Source: Pseudomonas sp. ACM7 (GTDB taxonomy: Bacteria; Pseudomonadota; Gammaproteobacteria; Pseudomonadales; Pseudomonadaceae). From it: DNA of 64,000 nt. The stretch lies in the NCBI RefSeq assembly GCF_004136015.1, contig NZ_CP024866.1:971727-1035726 (forward strand). Direction: 5' to 3'. The notes below the pieces were generated by a model, which made no database searches, had not been told where the DNA came from, and worked only from the letters and a program-made list of their open reading frames with translations. Position 1 is the first letter of the stretch; every line of letters starts with the position of its first letter. This document shows positions 18,504 to 28,903 of the stretch, in pieces. The position numbers and the translations under genes were made by a program.

Positions 18504-21257
18504 GTGCTCAAGAAACTGGGAATTAAAGGCCGCGTGCTATTGCTGACCCTGTTGCCGACCAGCCTGATGGCCTTGGTTCTGGGCGGCTATTTCACCTGGA
18601 TGCAGCAATCCGACCTGCAAACCCAGCTTATGCAGCGTGGCGAGATGATCGCCGAACAACTGGCGCCCCTGGTGGCCCCGGCCATGGGCCACAAGAACAC
18701 CGACTTGCTGGAACGCATTGCCACCCAATCCCTCGAACAAACAGACGTGCGCGCCGTTTCATTCCTCGCGCCCGACCGTACCCTGTTGGCCCATGCCGGC
18801 CCGACCATGCTCAATCAGGCGCCGGTCGGCAACAGTTCGCAGATGCTGCGCCGCAGCGGCAATGACGCGACGCGTTACTTGCTGCCAGTGTTCGGCAAGC
18901 ACCGCAATCTGGCCGGTGACGTGATTCCCGATGAAGCCGACCGCCTGCTGGGCTGGGTCGAACTCGAACTGTCCCACAACGGCATGCTGCTGCGCGGTTA
19001 CCGCAGCCTGTTCGCCAGCCTGCTGCTGATCGGCGCAGGCCTGGCCGGTGCGGCGTTACTGGCGTTGCGCATGGGTCGGAGCATCAATCGGCCGCTGAGT
19101 CAGATCAAGCAAGCGGTGGCGCAACTCAAGGACGGTCATCTGGAAACCCGCCTGCCGCCCCTCGGCAGCCAGGAGCTGGACACACTGGCGTCCGGCATCA
19201 ACCGTATGGCCGGCACCTTGCAGAATGCGCAGGAAGAATTGCAGCACAGCATCGACCAGGCCACCGAAGACGTACGCCAGAACCTGGAAACCATCGAGAT
19301 CCAGAACATCGAACTGGACCTGGCACGCAAGGAAGCCCTTGAAGCCAGCCGGATCAAATCCGAGTTCCTGGCCAACATGAGCCATGAAATCCGCACGCCG
19401 CTCAATGGCATTCTCGGCTTCACGCATCTGCTGCAAAAAAGCGAGCTGACCCCGCGCCAGCTCGACTATCTGGGTACCATCGAAAAATCCGCCGACAGCC
19501 TGCTGGGGATCATCAACGAGATTCTCGATTTCTCGAAAATCGAGGCCGGCAAACTGGTGCTCGACCATATTCCGTTCAACTTGCGCGACCTGCTCCAGGA
19601 CACGCTGACCATCCTCGCCCCGGCCGCCCACGCCAAGCAACTGGAGCTGGTGAGCCTGGTTTATCGCGATACGCCGCTGTCGCTGGTGGGTGATCCGCTG
19701 CGGCTCAAGCAGATCCTCACCAACCTGGTCAGCAATGCGATCAAGTTCACCCGCGAAGGCACCATCGTCGCCCGGGCCATGCTTGAAGAAGAGCATGAAG
19801 ACAGCGTGCAACTGCGCATCAGCATTCAGGACACCGGCATCGGGCTGTCGAACCAGGACGTGCGCGCCTTGTTCCAGGCCTTCAGCCAGGCCGACAACTC
19901 GCTGTCCAGGCAACCTGGCGGCACCGGTCTGGGGTTGGTGATTTCCAAACGTCTGATCGAACAGATGGGTGGCGAGATTGGCGTCGACAGTACGCCCGGT
20001 GAAGGCTCGGAATTCTGGATCAGCCTGAGCCTGCCCAAAACCCGCGACGATGCCGAAGACCTGCCCGGTCCACCGTTGCTCGGGCGTCGGGTGGCAGTGC
20101 TGGAAAACCACGAACTGGCCCGTCAGGCGTTGCAGCATCAACTGGAAGACTGCGGCCTCGAAGTCACCCCGTTCAATACGTTGGAAAGCCTGACCAATGG
20201 CGTGACCGGCGCGCATCAGACCGATCAGGCGATCGACCTGGCGGTGCTCGGCATCACCAGCAACGACATGCCGCCAGAGCGCCTCAATCAGCACATCTGG
20301 GACCTCGAACATCTGGGCTGCAAGGTGCTGGTGTTGTGCCCGACCACTGAACAGACGCTGTTCCACCTCTCGGTGCCCAACCCGCACAGCCAGCTCCAGG
20401 CCAAACCGGCCTGCACCCGCAAGCTGCGGCGGGCCTTGTCCGACCTGGTCAACCCGCGTCAGCACCGCAGCGAACCCGGCGAACCGGTGTCCAGCCGTGC
20501 GCCAAAAGTGCTTTGTGTCGACGACAACCCGGCCAACCTGCTGCTGGTGCAAACCCTGCTCGAAGACATGGGCGCCAAAGTCCTCGCGGTGGAAAGCGGT
20601 TACGCCGCGGTCAAGGCCGTGCAGACCGAAACCTTCGACCTGGTGCTGATGGACGTTCAGATGCCCGGAATGGACGGGCGGCAAAGCACTGAAGCGATTC
20701 GCCAGTGGGAAAGTGAACGGCATTGCACGCCGCTGCCGATCGTTGCCCTCACCGCTCACGCCATGGCCAACGAAAAGCGTGCGCTGCTGCAAAGCGGCAT
20801 GGACGATTACCTGACCAAACCGATCAGCGAACGACAACTGGCCCAAGTGGTGCTGAAGTGGACCGGCCTCGCGCTGCGCAACCATGGGCCCGAGCGCTCC
20901 AGCGACAGCCACGGTGGCGGTCATGAATTGCAGGTGCTCGATCACGAAGAAGGTTTGCGCCTGGCCGCCGGCAAGGCTGATCTGGCCGCGGACATGCTGG
21001 CGATGTTGCTGGCGTCGCTGGAAGCCGACCGCGAGGCGATTCGCTTCGCCCGGGAAACCAACGACCATACCGCCCTGATCGAACGCGTCCATCGCCTGCA
21101 CGGTGCGACCCGTTATTGCGGCGTCCCGCAACTACGCGCCGCCTGCCAGCGCAGCGAAACCCTGCTCAAGCAACAGGACCCCAAAGCCCCCAGCGCACTG
21201 GAAGACCTCGACCGGGCCATCAATCGCCTGGCCGCCCATGCCCGTATAAACGCCTGA
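18504..21257 (+). CDS. gacS: Hybrid sensor kinase GacS
   Basis: From the GTG at 18504 (AGGAGA ten bases before) the protein is 917 residues and begins [20 protein letters not shown], read as [11 protein letters not shown], the known GacS start. It has two membrane segments, a HAMP linker, HisKA with His294 ([12 protein letters not shown]), a HATPase ([18 protein letters not shown]), a receiver with Asp717 ([11 protein letters not shown]) and a C-terminal Hpt domain with His866 ([11 protein letters not shown]). GacS phosphorylates GacA, which switches on the Rsm small RNAs controlling secondary metabolites, biofilm and virulence. ldhA follows, as in other Pseudomonas. All four phosphotransfer modules look intact. 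Confidence 0.97.
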   Translation: MLKKLGIKGRVLLLTLLPTSLMALVLGGYFTWMQQSDLQTQLMQRGEMIAEQLAPLVAPAMGHKNTDLLERIATQSLEQTDVRAVSFLAPDRTLLAHAGPTMLNQAPVGNSSQMLRRSGNDATRYLLPVFGKHRNLAGDVIPDEADRLLGWVELELSHNGMLLRGYRSLFASLLLIGAGLAGAALLALRMGRSINRPLSQIKQAVAQLKDGHLETRLPPLGSQELDTLASGINRMAGTLQNAQEELQHSIDQATEDVRQNLETIEIQNIELDLARKEALEASRIKSEFLANMSHEIRTPLNGILGFTHLLQKSELTPRQLDYLGTIEKSADSLLGIINEILDFSKIEAGKLVLDHIPFNLRDLLQDTLTILAPAAHAKQLELVSLVYRDTPLSLVGDPLRLKQILTNLVSNAIKFTREGTIVARAMLEEEHEDSVQLRISIQDTGIGLSNQDVRALFQAFSQADNSLSRQPGGTGLGLVISKRLIEQMGGEIGVDSTPGEGSEFWISLSLPKTRDDAEDLPGPPLLGRRVAVLENHELARQALQHQLEDCGLEVTPFNTLESLTNGVTGAHQTDQAIDLAVLGITSNDMPPERLNQHIWDLEHLGCKVLVLCPTTEQTLFHLSVPNPHSQLQAKPACTRKLRRALSDLVNPRQHRSEPGEPVSSRAPKVLCVDDNPANLLLVQTLLEDMGAKVLAVESGYAAVKAVQTETFDLVLMDVQMPGMDGRQSTEAIRQWESERHCTPLPIVALTAHAMANEKRALLQSGMDDYLTKPISERQLAQVVLKWTGLALRNHGPERSSDSHGGGHELQVLDHEEGLRLAAGKADLAADMLAMLLASLEADREAIRFARETNDHTALIERVHRLHGATRYCGVPQLRAACQRSETLLKQQDPKAPSALEDLDRAINRLAAHARINA

Positions 21258-21265
21258 TGATTACC

Positions 21266-21398
21266 TGTAGCAGCTGGCGAAGCCTGCGTTCGGCGACGCA
21301 GTCGTCGTAAATCCGGCAAACGCGGTTTACCTGAAAGACCGCAGCGCCTGATTTTACGACGACTGCGTCGCCGAACGCAGGCTTCGCCAGCTGCTACA
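21266..21398. repeat. Perfect 46-bp inverted repeat between gacS and ldhA
   Basis: Bases 21266-21311 (starting TGTAGCAGCTGGCGAAGCC) are exactly reverse-complementary to 21353-21398, with a 41-base loop. The outer end TGTAGCAGCTGGCGAAGCCT resembles the GTAGGAGCTG palindromes elsewhere in the window. It could form a very stable hairpin ending gacS transcripts, though no T-run follows. Confidence 0.95.
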
Positions 21399-21429
21399 TA
21401 AAGCATGACCGAGTCAAATGGAGGACCGC

Positions 21430-22422
21430 ATGCGCACGATTCTTTTCAGCAGCCAGACCTACGACCGCGACAGTTTTCTCAGTGCCGAGCTACCGGCCGG
21501 CATTGAACTGCACTTTCAATCGGCGCGACTGAGCCTTGATACGGTGGCGCTGGCGGAGCATCACGAGGTGGTCTGTGCTTTCATTAATGATGACCTCAGC
21601 GCGCCGATGCTCGAACGCCTGGCCGCGGGCGGCACGCGCCTGATCGCCCTGCGCTCGGCCGGTTACAATCATGTCGATCTGGCAGTGGCAAAGCGTCTGG
21701 GGCAGGCGATTGTGCGAGTCCCCGCCTACTCGCCCCACGCGGTGGCGGAACATGCGGTGGCGCTGATCCTGGCGCTCAACCGACGCCTGCACCGCGCCTA
21801 CAACCGCACGCGCGAAGGGGATTTCAGCCTGCACGGGCTGACCGGCTTCGACCTCGTGGGCAAGACCGTCGGCGTGGTCGGCACCGGGCAGATCGGCGCG
21901 ACCTTCGCGAAAATCATGAACGGCTTTGGCTGCCAATTGCTGGCCTACGACCCTTACCCCAACCCGCAAGTCGAAGCTCTCGGCGCCCGTTACCTGAGCC
22001 TGCCGGAACTGCTGGCCGAGTCGCAGATCATCAGCCTGCACTGCCCGCTCAATGGACAAAGCAAACACTTGATCAATCGCGAGTCACTGGCGCACATGCA
22101 ACCCGGTGCGATGCTGATCAACACCGGACGCGGTGGTCTGGTGGACACGCCAGCGCTGATCGACGCGTTGAAGGACGGTCAGTTGGGTTATCTGGGGCTT
22201 GATGTGTATGAAGAGGAGGCACAGCTGTTCTTCGAGGACCGTTCCGACCTGCCGCTGCAGGACGATGTGCTGGCGCGGCTGCTGACCTTTCCGAACGTGA
22301 TCATCACCGCTCACCAGGCCTTCCTGACCCGTGAAGCCCTGGGCGCGATTGCCGCGACCACCCTGCAGAACATCGCCGCCTGGGCGGCGGGCGCGCCTGT
22401 AAATTTGGTAAAGGGTGACTGA
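21430..22422 (+). CDS. ldhA: D-lactate dehydrogenase / 2-hydroxyacid dehydrogenase
   Basis: The 330-residue protein belongs to the D-isomer-specific 2-hydroxyacid dehydrogenase family. It has the NAD-binding GVVGTGQIGATFAKIMNGFG, the substrate arginine in ALRSAGYNHVD, the PGAMLINTGRGGLVDTPAL stretch and the catalytic His in ITAHQAFLT. It interconverts pyruvate and D-lactate with NADH. I chose the ATG at 21430, spaced by GGAGGACCGC from the Shine-Dalgarno, over the ATG at 21418, which lies on top of it. The place just after gacS matches ldhA of P. aeruginosa. Confidence 0.92.
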   Translation: MRTILFSSQTYDRDSFLSAELPAGIELHFQSARLSLDTVALAEHHEVVCAFINDDLSAPMLERLAAGGTRLIALRSAGYNHVDLAVAKRLGQAIVRVPAYSPHAVAEHAVALILALNRRLHRAYNRTREGDFSLHGLTGFDLVGKTVGVVGTGQIGATFAKIMNGFGCQLLAYDPYPNPQVEALGARYLSLPELLAESQIISLHCPLNGQSKHLINRESLAHMQPGAMLINTGRGGLVDTPALIDALKDGQLGYLGLDVYEEEAQLFFEDRSDLPLQDDVLARLLTFPNVIITAHQAFLTREALGAIAATTLQNIAAWAAGAPVNLVKGD

Positions 22423-22499
22423 ACCAGATCGAAGGTCATACGCCCGCGCCATGCTGCGCTGATGTCCGTGCTAGCATGCCGCGCATATTTGGAGGACCC

Positions 22500-22934
22500 A
22501 TGGTCGAACACGATTTCCGCTACAGCCTGATGAACCCGCAACACACCCTCACCGAATGCCGCGCCCTTGTGCCGGGGCGTTATCAAGTCACCGGCAACGG
22601 CGGCTCGATCCGTAACAACGACGTGCTGGTAGTGACCCTCAAAGGCGCCAAGGACTTGTCCATGCGCCTGACCGTCGAAACGGTTCGCCACTTGATCAAT
22701 CCGCCAGGCCAATGGGTCGCGGTGGCCAGTGGTCCGGTGTTCGGCGAACTGGCGATCCATACCTGGAAAGTCAACTGCGACAGCTGCGCCAAAGAGCTGA
22801 GCTTCGAGTTCGCGGTCGACGCCAAGCTGGGCAACAAGGCTGAAAAGCCTGCTGCCACCGCGCGGATCACCGAACTGGGCTGGACCACGGTTGGCGAGAA
22901 GCACCTGTGCCCGAAATGCCAGGAGCCCGCGTGA
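22500..22934 (+). CDS. Conserved hypothetical protein with C-terminal CxxC pairs
   Basis: The 144-residue protein starts at the ATG at 22500 behind GGAGGACCC. It is soluble and predicted to be beta-rich, with cysteine pairs in CDSCAK and CPKC that could bind a metal. The same gene follows ldhA in other Pseudomonas (PA0926 position), and its role is not known. Its stop overlaps the next start by one base (TGATG), so it is coupled to the META-domain lipoprotein. Confidence 0.75.
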   Translation: MVEHDFRYSLMNPQHTLTECRALVPGRYQVTGNGGSIRNNDVLVVTLKGAKDLSMRLTVETVRHLINPPGQWVAVASGPVFGELAIHTWKVNCDSCAKELSFEFAVDAKLGNKAEKPAATARITELGWTTVGEKHLCPKCQEPA

Positions 22935-23338
22935 TGAAACGCCTCGCTCTGACCGCTATGGTTGGCGCCAGCCTGCTGGGCTGCGCCGCCGAGCCGGTGC
23001 AATTGCAACAGAACCGCAGCTACATTCTGGAGTGGATTGGCGAACGTCCATTGATGGACTACAGCCACCTGAGCGTCACCCTCGGTGAAGACGGTCGGGC
23101 CTACGGCAACGGCGGCTGCAACCACTGGTTCGCGCCGTACACCCTGGAAGGCGACAAGCTGAGCTTCGGCAAGGTCGGCAGCACGCGCAAACGGTGTGCA
23201 CCGGCGTTGATGGAGCAGGAAAAGCGTTTCCTCCAGGCGCTGGAAAACGTTCAGCGCTGGGACGTCTCGCCGATCGACCAGATGCGTTTCTGGCCGGCAG
23301 AAGGGAAGCCGCTGCGTTGGTGGCTTGAAGAGGGTTGA
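22934..23338 (+). CDS. META-domain lipoprotein
   Basis: The 134-residue protein starts MKRLALTAMVGASLLGCAAE: a basic start, a hydrophobic core and a lipobox LLGC, so it should be acylated and anchored at the outer membrane. The mature part has the META/HslJ pattern: SYILEWIGERPL, GRAYGNGGCNHWFAPYTLEG and KLSFGKVGSTRKRCAP. META proteins are small beta-barrel-like domains of the envelope with poorly defined roles, such as novobiocin resistance through HslJ. The start is fixed by the one-base overlap with the preceding gene. Confidence 0.85.
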   Translation: MKRLALTAMVGASLLGCAAEPVQLQQNRSYILEWIGERPLMDYSHLSVTLGEDGRAYGNGGCNHWFAPYTLEGDKLSFGKVGSTRKRCAPALMEQEKRFLQALENVQRWDVSPIDQMRFWPAEGKPLRWWLEEG

Positions 23339-23350
23339 TCATCAGCCCCG

Positions 23351-23445
23351 AAAAGATCGCAGCCTCGCCAAGGCTCGACAGCTCCTACAGGGTGTTCGGC
23401 AATCCATGTAGGAGCTGTCGAGCCTTGGCGAGGCTGCGATCTTTT
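23351..23445. repeat. Palindromic element, AAAAGATCGCAGCCTCG type
   Basis: The left arm AAAAGATCGCAGCCTCGCCA and its complement at the right enclose about 15 bases. It lies between two convergent genes (META lipoprotein and TlpA-like protein) and may act as a bidirectional terminator, since the ends carry AAAA/TTTT runs. Confidence 0.9.
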
Positions 23446-23449
23446 GCTT

Positions 23450-23917
23450 TTAGTTCTTCGCCTGCAACGCCTCAAGCTTCGCCATCACCCCCGCCGCCGT
23501 CTGCTCGCCCATCAACTGTTCCCGTACCTTGCCCTTGTTATCGATGATGTAAGTCACCGGCAACGCCTCACTGCGCGGCAACTCGAAAAGATCGGCCGGA
23601 TCAGAAGCCAGCACGGTGAACTTGATGCCCAGTTTTTCACTGGCGCTTTTCAGCTCTTCACCCTGCAGATTGTCGAAGTTGACCCCGAACACACCAATCT
23701 TCTTGGCCTTTAGCTGATCGGCCAGGGTGTTCAATTCCGGGATCTCGGTCCGGCACGGCCCGCACCATTCCGCCCAGTAATTGAGCACCAGCCATTGTTT
23801 GTCCAGACGTTCGGCGGCGACTTTCTGGCCGCTCTGGTCGATGCCATAGTCGTTACCACAGCCCCCCAGCAATAACGTACCGATGATCGCCAATGCCGCT
23901 GCCAGTCGCCTAGTCAT
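23450..23917 (-). CDS. TlpA-like thioredoxin-family lipoprotein
   Basis: The 155-residue protein starts at the ATG at 23917 (MTRRLAAALAII), with a lipobox LLGGC that makes it a membrane-anchored periplasmic protein. The thioredoxin fold has the redox motif WCGPC in NYWAEWCGPCRTEIPEL and the cis-proline in EALPVTYIID. It probably reduces or maintains disulphides of cell-envelope proteins. It is convergent with the META lipoprotein and divergent from arsC. Confidence 0.9.
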   Translation of the reverse strand: MTRRLAAALAIIGTLLLGGCGNDYGIDQSGQKVAAERLDKQWLVLNYWAEWCGPCRTEIPELNTLADQLKAKKIGVFGVNFDNLQGEELKSASEKLGIKFTVLASDPADLFELPRSEALPVTYIIDNKGKVREQLMGEQTAAGVMAKLEALQAKN

Positions 23918-24031
23918 GTCGTATTCCTTGTTCAAAATTGAATGCGCCTGCGACCCATCGCCTCCCAAGGTTCTGGATTACGCGCTGCACAGTTAGAATA
24001 GCCGTCACCTTACGCAAGATGCGAACCGCAC

Positions 24032-24978
<947 letters not shown>

Positions 24979-24979
24979 C

Positions 24980-25405
24980 GTGGCCAAAAAGCCGAAGATT
25001 TTACCCTCCATCGAATGGCTCGAACCGCGGGTCCGAGCGATGCGTGTCATCAGCCTGCTGTGCTACTTCGGTTTGGTGGGTTTGCTGTGCGCCTACTACC
25101 TGGTGGTCGCCGACCTGCACGGCGCCCGGCCGTGGGTGATTCTGCTGATCGAACTGGTGCCGCTGCTGTTGCTGGCGCCGGGGATGATTATCGGCAGTGC
25201 GCGCGGGCATTCATGGATGTGCTTTGTGGTGAACCTGTATTTCATCAAGGGCGCATTGGCCGCGTATGACCCGAACCGGCAGCTGTTCGGTTTGCTGGAA
25301 ATGGGCGCGAGCCTGGCGGTGTTCTGCTCGGCGCTGTTGTATGTGCGGTGGCGGTTTCAGTTGAACCGCAAGTTGGCTGGCGAGGGCGAAACCTCCGTCG
25401 CCTGA
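24980..25405 (+). CDS. DUF2069 inner-membrane protein
   Basis: Starting with GTG at 24980, two bases after the wrbA stop, the product is 141 residues with four predicted membrane segments: about residues 24-44, 52-72, 75-95 and 108-128. It ends in a short basic tail. The DUF2069 family is found next to wrbA in Pseudomonas and has no assigned function. A larger frame that starts inside wrbA is not needed. Confidence 0.85.
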   Translation: MAKKPKILPSIEWLEPRVRAMRVISLLCYFGLVGLLCAYYLVVADLHGARPWVILLIELVPLLLLAPGMIIGSARGHSWMCFVVNLYFIKGALAAYDPNRQLFGLLEMGASLAVFCSALLYVRWRFQLNRKLAGEGETSVA

Positions 25406-25410
25406 CACAC

Positions 25411-25492
25411 CGCCATCGCGAGCAAGCTCGCTCCCACATTGGATCTGCGTCGTTCACAAATCCCCTGTGGGAGCGGGCTTGCTCGCGAAGGG
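25411..25492. repeat. REPIN between convergent genes
   Basis: CATCGCGAGCAAGCTCGCTC and TGTGGGAGCGGGCTTGCTCG lie in inverted orientation about 25 bases apart, filling the gap between DUF2069 and the glycosylase gene. Confidence 0.9.
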
Positions 25493-25504
25493 ATCGACTC
25501 GGTC

Positions 25505-26179
25505 TTAATGGTTCACGGTGTAGGCCAGCATCATCGAAATCTGGCTCATCGGCCGCCCGCCACTCTCTTCATGCCACTGGTTGAATACGCCCTGCACCGT
25601 GGCCAGATCCCGCAGACTGGTCGGCACCTTGTCGACGATCTTCTGCGCATTCAACGCCGCGACCACGTCGTAGCTCGGCACAAACGTGTCCTTACCCACC
25701 ATCCGCAAGAACCGCGGGGCCGACAACCCGCCCAATTGATGACCGCGCTTTTTCAGGTAGGTCCACAACCCAACGATATCCGTGACCGGCCAATCGGCGA
25801 TCAACGCGCCGAAGCTGCCCTTCTCATGCGCCACATCCAGAATGAACTGCGCGTTGCGCGGCACGCTCTTGAGTTTGCCCAGGTGACGAATGATCCGCGC
25901 ATCCTGCATCAAACGCTCAAGGTGTTCGGCGCTCATCAGCACGACTTTCTCAGGGTCGAACTTGAAGAACACCTCTTCAAACGCTGGCCATTTGGCGTCC
26001 ACCAGGCTGTGCTTGAGCCCGGCGCGGAAGACGCGCAGTGCCATGGTCGAGAGGTAGCGGTCGTCGCTGATCTTGCGCAATTGCGCCGGGGTTTTCGGAA
26101 CGGGCAGATGGGCTTCCAGTTCAGCCGCTGAACCGAAGCGGTTCAGACAGTATTCGTGCAGCCACTTGTAATCGCGCAT
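25505..26179 (-). CDS. DNA-3-methyladenine glycosylase I-like protein
   Basis: The 224-residue protein matches the TAG-like family over its whole length: YLSTMALRVFRAGLKHSLVD, WPAFEEVFFKFDPEKVV, DARIIRHLGKLKSVPRNAQFI and FGALIADWPVTDIVGLW. Such enzymes remove 3-methyladenine from alkylated DNA. The N-terminal zinc-binding Cys/His set of classical Tag is not obvious, so it may be a divergent paralogue. It is flanked by REPINs on both sides. Confidence 0.82.
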   Translation of the reverse strand: MRDYKWLHEYCLNRFGSAAELEAHLPVPKTPAQLRKISDDRYLSTMALRVFRAGLKHSLVDAKWPAFEEVFFKFDPEKVVLMSAEHLERLMQDARIIRHLGKLKSVPRNAQFILDVAHEKGSFGALIADWPVTDIVGLWTYLKKRGHQLGGLSAPRFLRMVGKDTFVPSYDVVAALNAQKIVDKVPTSLRDLATVQGVFNQWHEESGGRPMSQISMMLAYTVNH

Positions 26180-26206
26180 GCCCTCTCCTGAGGTAATCGA
26201 AAAACC

Positions 26207-26324
26207 TGTGGAAGCGAGCTTGGTCCGGGCGGCGTTCCGACGATTGCGGAGTATCAGTCGACATCTCTGCTGAATGACACACCGCTATCGTCGGAACGCC
26301 GCCCGGACCAAGCTCGCTCCCACA
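26207..26324. repeat. Variant REPIN with GTCCGGGCGGCGTTCCGACGA arms
   Basis: The outer ends are TGTGG(A/G)AGCGAGCTTG, but the usual CTCGCGA is replaced by GTCCGGGCGGCGTTCCGACG. The right arm is the complement. The same kind of variant arm is seen at 16165-16206 and, partly, at 37319-37438, so at least two subtypes of this palindrome coexist. Confidence 0.88.
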
Positions 26325-26331
26325 ATTTTGT

Positions 26332-27156
26332 TCAGATGTTTACAACATTGACGAACCGCGAAGCTGCGGTTTCATCGATCTTGAGGTTGGTGAAGTCGAA
26401 CAGATTGCGGTCCGCCAGCTGCGACGGGATCACGTTCTGCAAGCTGCGGAATATGCTTTCGGTCCGGCCTGGCGTCTTGCGTTCCCACTCCTGAAGCATG
26501 TCCTTGACCACCTGACGTTGCAGGTTTTCCTGAGAACCGCAGAGGTTGCACGGGATGATCGGGAATTGCTTGAAGTCCGAGTAGGCCTGGATGTCTTTTT
26601 CGTTGCAGTAGGCCAGCGGGCGGATCACCACGTTGCGGCCATCGTCGGCGCGCAACTTCGGCGGCATGGCTTTGAGCGAACCGTTGAAGAACATGTTCAG
26701 GAAAAAGGTCTCGACGATGTCGTCGCGGTGATGACCGAGGGCCATTTTGGTCGCGCCGATTTCGTCAGCGAAGGTGTAGAGCGTGCCGCGACGCAGGCGC
26801 GAGCACAGCGAACAGGTGGTCTTGCCCTCCGGGATCAGCTCCTTGACCACCGAATAGGTGTCTTTCTCGACGATGTGGTACTCAATGCCCAGCTCTTTGA
26901 GGTAGGCCGGTAGCACGTGCTCAGGAAAACCCGGCTGCTTCTGGTCCATGTTCACGGCCACGATCTCGAACTTGATCGGAGCGACCTTCTGCAAGTGCAT
27001 CAGCACGTCGAGCATGGTGTAGCTGTCCTTGCCACCGGACAGGCAGACCATGACCTTGTCGCCATCTTCAATCATGTTGAAATCGGCAACAGCCTCACCG
27101 GCCTGGCGGCGAAGGCGCTTTTGCAGTTTGTTCTGGTTGACCGTAAGAGTGCCCAT
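26332..27156 (-). CDS. ttcA: tRNA 2-thiocytidine(32) synthetase
   Basis: The 274-residue protein starts at the ATG at 27156 ([18 protein letters not shown]); the longer in-frame extension runs through a REPIN and is discarded. It has the PP-loop [14 protein letters not shown] and two CxxC pairs ([17 protein letters not shown]) that hold the iron-sulphur cluster of TtcA. The enzyme activates C32 of certain tRNAs with ATP and adds sulphur. The C-terminal tail [12 protein letters not shown] is also typical. Confidence 0.96.
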   Translation of the reverse strand: MGTLTVNQNKLQKRLRRQAGEAVADFNMIEDGDKVMVCLSGGKDSYTMLDVLMHLQKVAPIKFEIVAVNMDQKQPGFPEHVLPAYLKELGIEYHIVEKDTYSVVKELIPEGKTTCSLCSRLRRGTLYTFADEIGATKMALGHHRDDIVETFFLNMFFNGSLKAMPPKLRADDGRNVVIRPLAYCNEKDIQAYSDFKQFPIIPCNLCGSQENLQRQVVKDMLQEWERKTPGRTESIFRSLQNVIPSQLADRNLFDFTNLKIDETAASRFVNVVNI

Positions 27157-27235
27157 GACGCGAAATCCGTGAGGTGTGACGAAAGGCCGGCATTTTACGC
27201 AAAAACCGGTCACGGGCGAAGAGCCCCCTATCCTC

Positions 27236-27324
27236 TGTGGGAGCGGGCTTGCTCGCGAATGCGGTGTGTCAGTCGAAACCATATTGCCTGACACACCGCA
27301 TTCGCGAGCAAGCCCGCTCCCACA
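27236..27324. repeat. REPIN upstream of ttcA
   Basis: TGTGGGAGCGGGCTTGCTCG and its complement enclose a nearly palindromic core (GCGGTGTGTCAG / CTGACACACCGC), so almost the full 89 bases can form one hairpin. In the remaining gap to 27527 there is a TGCGAC-ataag-GTCGCA inverted repeat at 27423-27439 just after a TATACT box at 27416-27421, a plausible promoter for the Yip1 gene. Confidence 0.9.
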
Positions 27325-27527
27325 TGGATTGTGGTGACAGACCCTGCGGCGATTAGCAGGCGTGTTTACAGCGCAATTTGCTCTAAAGCCCTGCAACCTG
27401 CGTCGTTAAGTCCTTCCTATACTGCGACATAAGGTCGCACACATATCCAGACCTTTCCTTACTCGGCCACTTTGGCCCGTAGGCGCTCCACTGGGGGGCG
27501 ACGGCAAAAACAAGAGGAGTGACTGGC

Positions 27528-28130
27528 ATGATCCATCACGTAGTGGGGCTCTTCACCCACCCTGACCAAGAATGGAAAGAGATCCGTGGCGATCAGGAGG
27601 AAAGCATCAGCCACATGTATCTCACTCATACCCTGATTCTGGCGGCGATCCCCGCGGTGTCCGCGTTTATCGGCACCACTCAGGTCGGCTGGGTCATTGG
27701 CAGTCGCGCACCGGTGATGCTCACGGTGGAAAGCGCGATATGGATGACGGTCATGTCGTACCTGGCGATGCTCGGCGGTGTGGCGGTAATGGGCGCGTTC
27801 ATCCACTGGATGGCTCGTACCTATGACGCCAACCCTAGTCTGGCACGCTGCGTTGCATTTGCGACCTACACCGCGACACCGCTGTTTATCGGCGGTCTGG
27901 CGGCGCTGTACCCACACATGTGGCTTGGGATGATCGTCGGCACCGCGGCCATCTGCTACACGGTGTACCTGCTATATGTGGGGCTACCCACTTTCATGAA
28001 CATTCCATCAGACGAGGGATTTCTGTTTTCAAGTTCGGTGCTTGCTGTAGGCCTGGTGGTGTTGGTGGCCATCATGGCGTTCACTGTAATTGTCTGGGGA
28101 CTCGGCGTGGGGCCGGTCTACACCAATTAG
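27528..28130 (+). CDS. Yip1/DUF1282 family inner-membrane protein
   Basis: The ATG at 27528 follows GAGGAG by eight bases and gives 200 residues. Five membrane segments are predicted, roughly residues 34-55, 65-90, 105-125, 130-150 and 165-190, and the N-terminal IHHVVGLFTHPDQEWKEIR is characteristic of bacterial Yip1 proteins. The family is of unknown function. It is a single-gene unit followed by a hairpin. Confidence 0.88.
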   Translation: MIHHVVGLFTHPDQEWKEIRGDQEESISHMYLTHTLILAAIPAVSAFIGTTQVGWVIGSRAPVMLTVESAIWMTVMSYLAMLGGVAVMGAFIHWMARTYDANPSLARCVAFATYTATPLFIGGLAALYPHMWLGMIVGTAAICYTVYLLYVGLPTFMNIPSDEGFLFSSSVLAVGLVVLVAIMAFTVIVWGLGVGPVYTN

Positions 28131-28164
28131 CAACACATCACCCAAAAACAAGATCTGCCAACAC

Positions 28165-28184
28165 AGGCCGCCGCAAGGCGGCCT
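28165..28184 (+). terminator. Possible terminator after the Yip1 gene
   Basis: AGGCCGCC-GCAA-GGCGGCCT is a perfect eight-base-pair stem with a GCAA tetraloop, 35 bases after the stop. It is followed only by TCTAAT, so the T-run is weak. Confidence 0.6.
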
Positions 28185-28288
28185 TCTAATGCTCAAGGAT
28201 AGAAAACGGTGACGACCATTCGGCGCCTCGGCGATTCGCAACTCTCGAGGGTTGCGGCATACTCGACGTCTCTGGAGATCCATCAAGC

Positions 28289-28783
28289 ATGCCCGAGCAA
28301 CTCAATACCCGCGTCGAAGACTGTTACCAACTCGCCGAATCCTTTTTCAAACGACCTTTCAAACGCCCCGTGGTGAGCCTCAAGCTGCGCGGGCAAAAAG
28401 CCGGTGTCGCGCATTTGCACGAGAACCTGCTGCGCTTCAATCCGCAGCTGTACCGGGAAAACACCGAAGACTTCCTCAAACAAACCGTGGCCCACGAGGT
28501 TGCGCACCTGATCGCCCATCAACTGTTCGGCGACCGCATCCAGCCGCATGGCGAAGAGTGGCAACTGATCATGCGCGGCGTGTACGAGCTGCCGCCCAAT
28601 CGTTGCCACACCTATGACGTCAAACGCCGCAGCGTGACCCGCTACATCTACAAGTGTCCGTGTGCGGACAGTGACTTTCCGTTTTCGGCCCAGCGCCATG
28701 GCTTGGTGCGGCAAGGGCGGCGGTATTTGTGTCGGCGGTGCCGGAGTACGTTGGTGTTCAGCGGGGAAATGCGGGTCGAGTAG
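28289..28783 (+). CDS. sprT: SprT family zinc metallopeptidase
   Basis: The 164-residue protein has the zinc-protease motif HEVAHLIAHQ (HExxH) near residue 70 with a further His in PHGEEWQLIM, and a C-terminal zinc ribbon (CPCADS, CRRC). SprT-like domains are related to the DNA-protein crosslink protease SPRTN, but the bacterial role is not settled. It is a stand-alone gene with a REPIN behind it. Confidence 0.93.
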   Translation: MPEQLNTRVEDCYQLAESFFKRPFKRPVVSLKLRGQKAGVAHLHENLLRFNPQLYRENTEDFLKQTVAHEVAHLIAHQLFGDRIQPHGEEWQLIMRGVYELPPNRCHTYDVKRRSVTRYIYKCPCADSDFPFSAQRHGLVRQGRRYLCRRCRSTLVFSGEMRVE

Positions 28784-28806
28784 TTAGATTTTCTGTGTTT
28801 GTGCCG

Positions 28807-28891
28807 GCCTCTTCGCGAGCAAGCCCGCTCCCACACTGAATTTATGTCACGCCGAAGATCCCCTGTGGGAGCGGGCTTACTCGCGAAGGCG
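28807..28891. repeat. REPIN between sprT and the CoA-transferase gene
   Basis: CTTCGCGAGCAAGCCCGCTC and TGTGGGAGCGGGCTTACTCG form the inverted pair, in the gap between two convergent genes. Confidence 0.9.
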
Positions 28892-28903
28892 TCCTGGCAG
28901 GCG

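Noticed and set aside
19056..21131. A 691-codon minus-strand frame opposite gacS, and similar long frames opposite fabB (6013-7587), relA (10380-12584) and the hybrid kinase (3238-4590).
   Set aside because: All mirror known genes, have low-complexity His/Gln/Val-rich composition and show no recognisable domain.
26332..27396. A longer TtcA with an N-terminal extension.
   Set aside because: The extension is encoded by a REPIN and lacks a ribosome binding site; family alignment starts at 27156.
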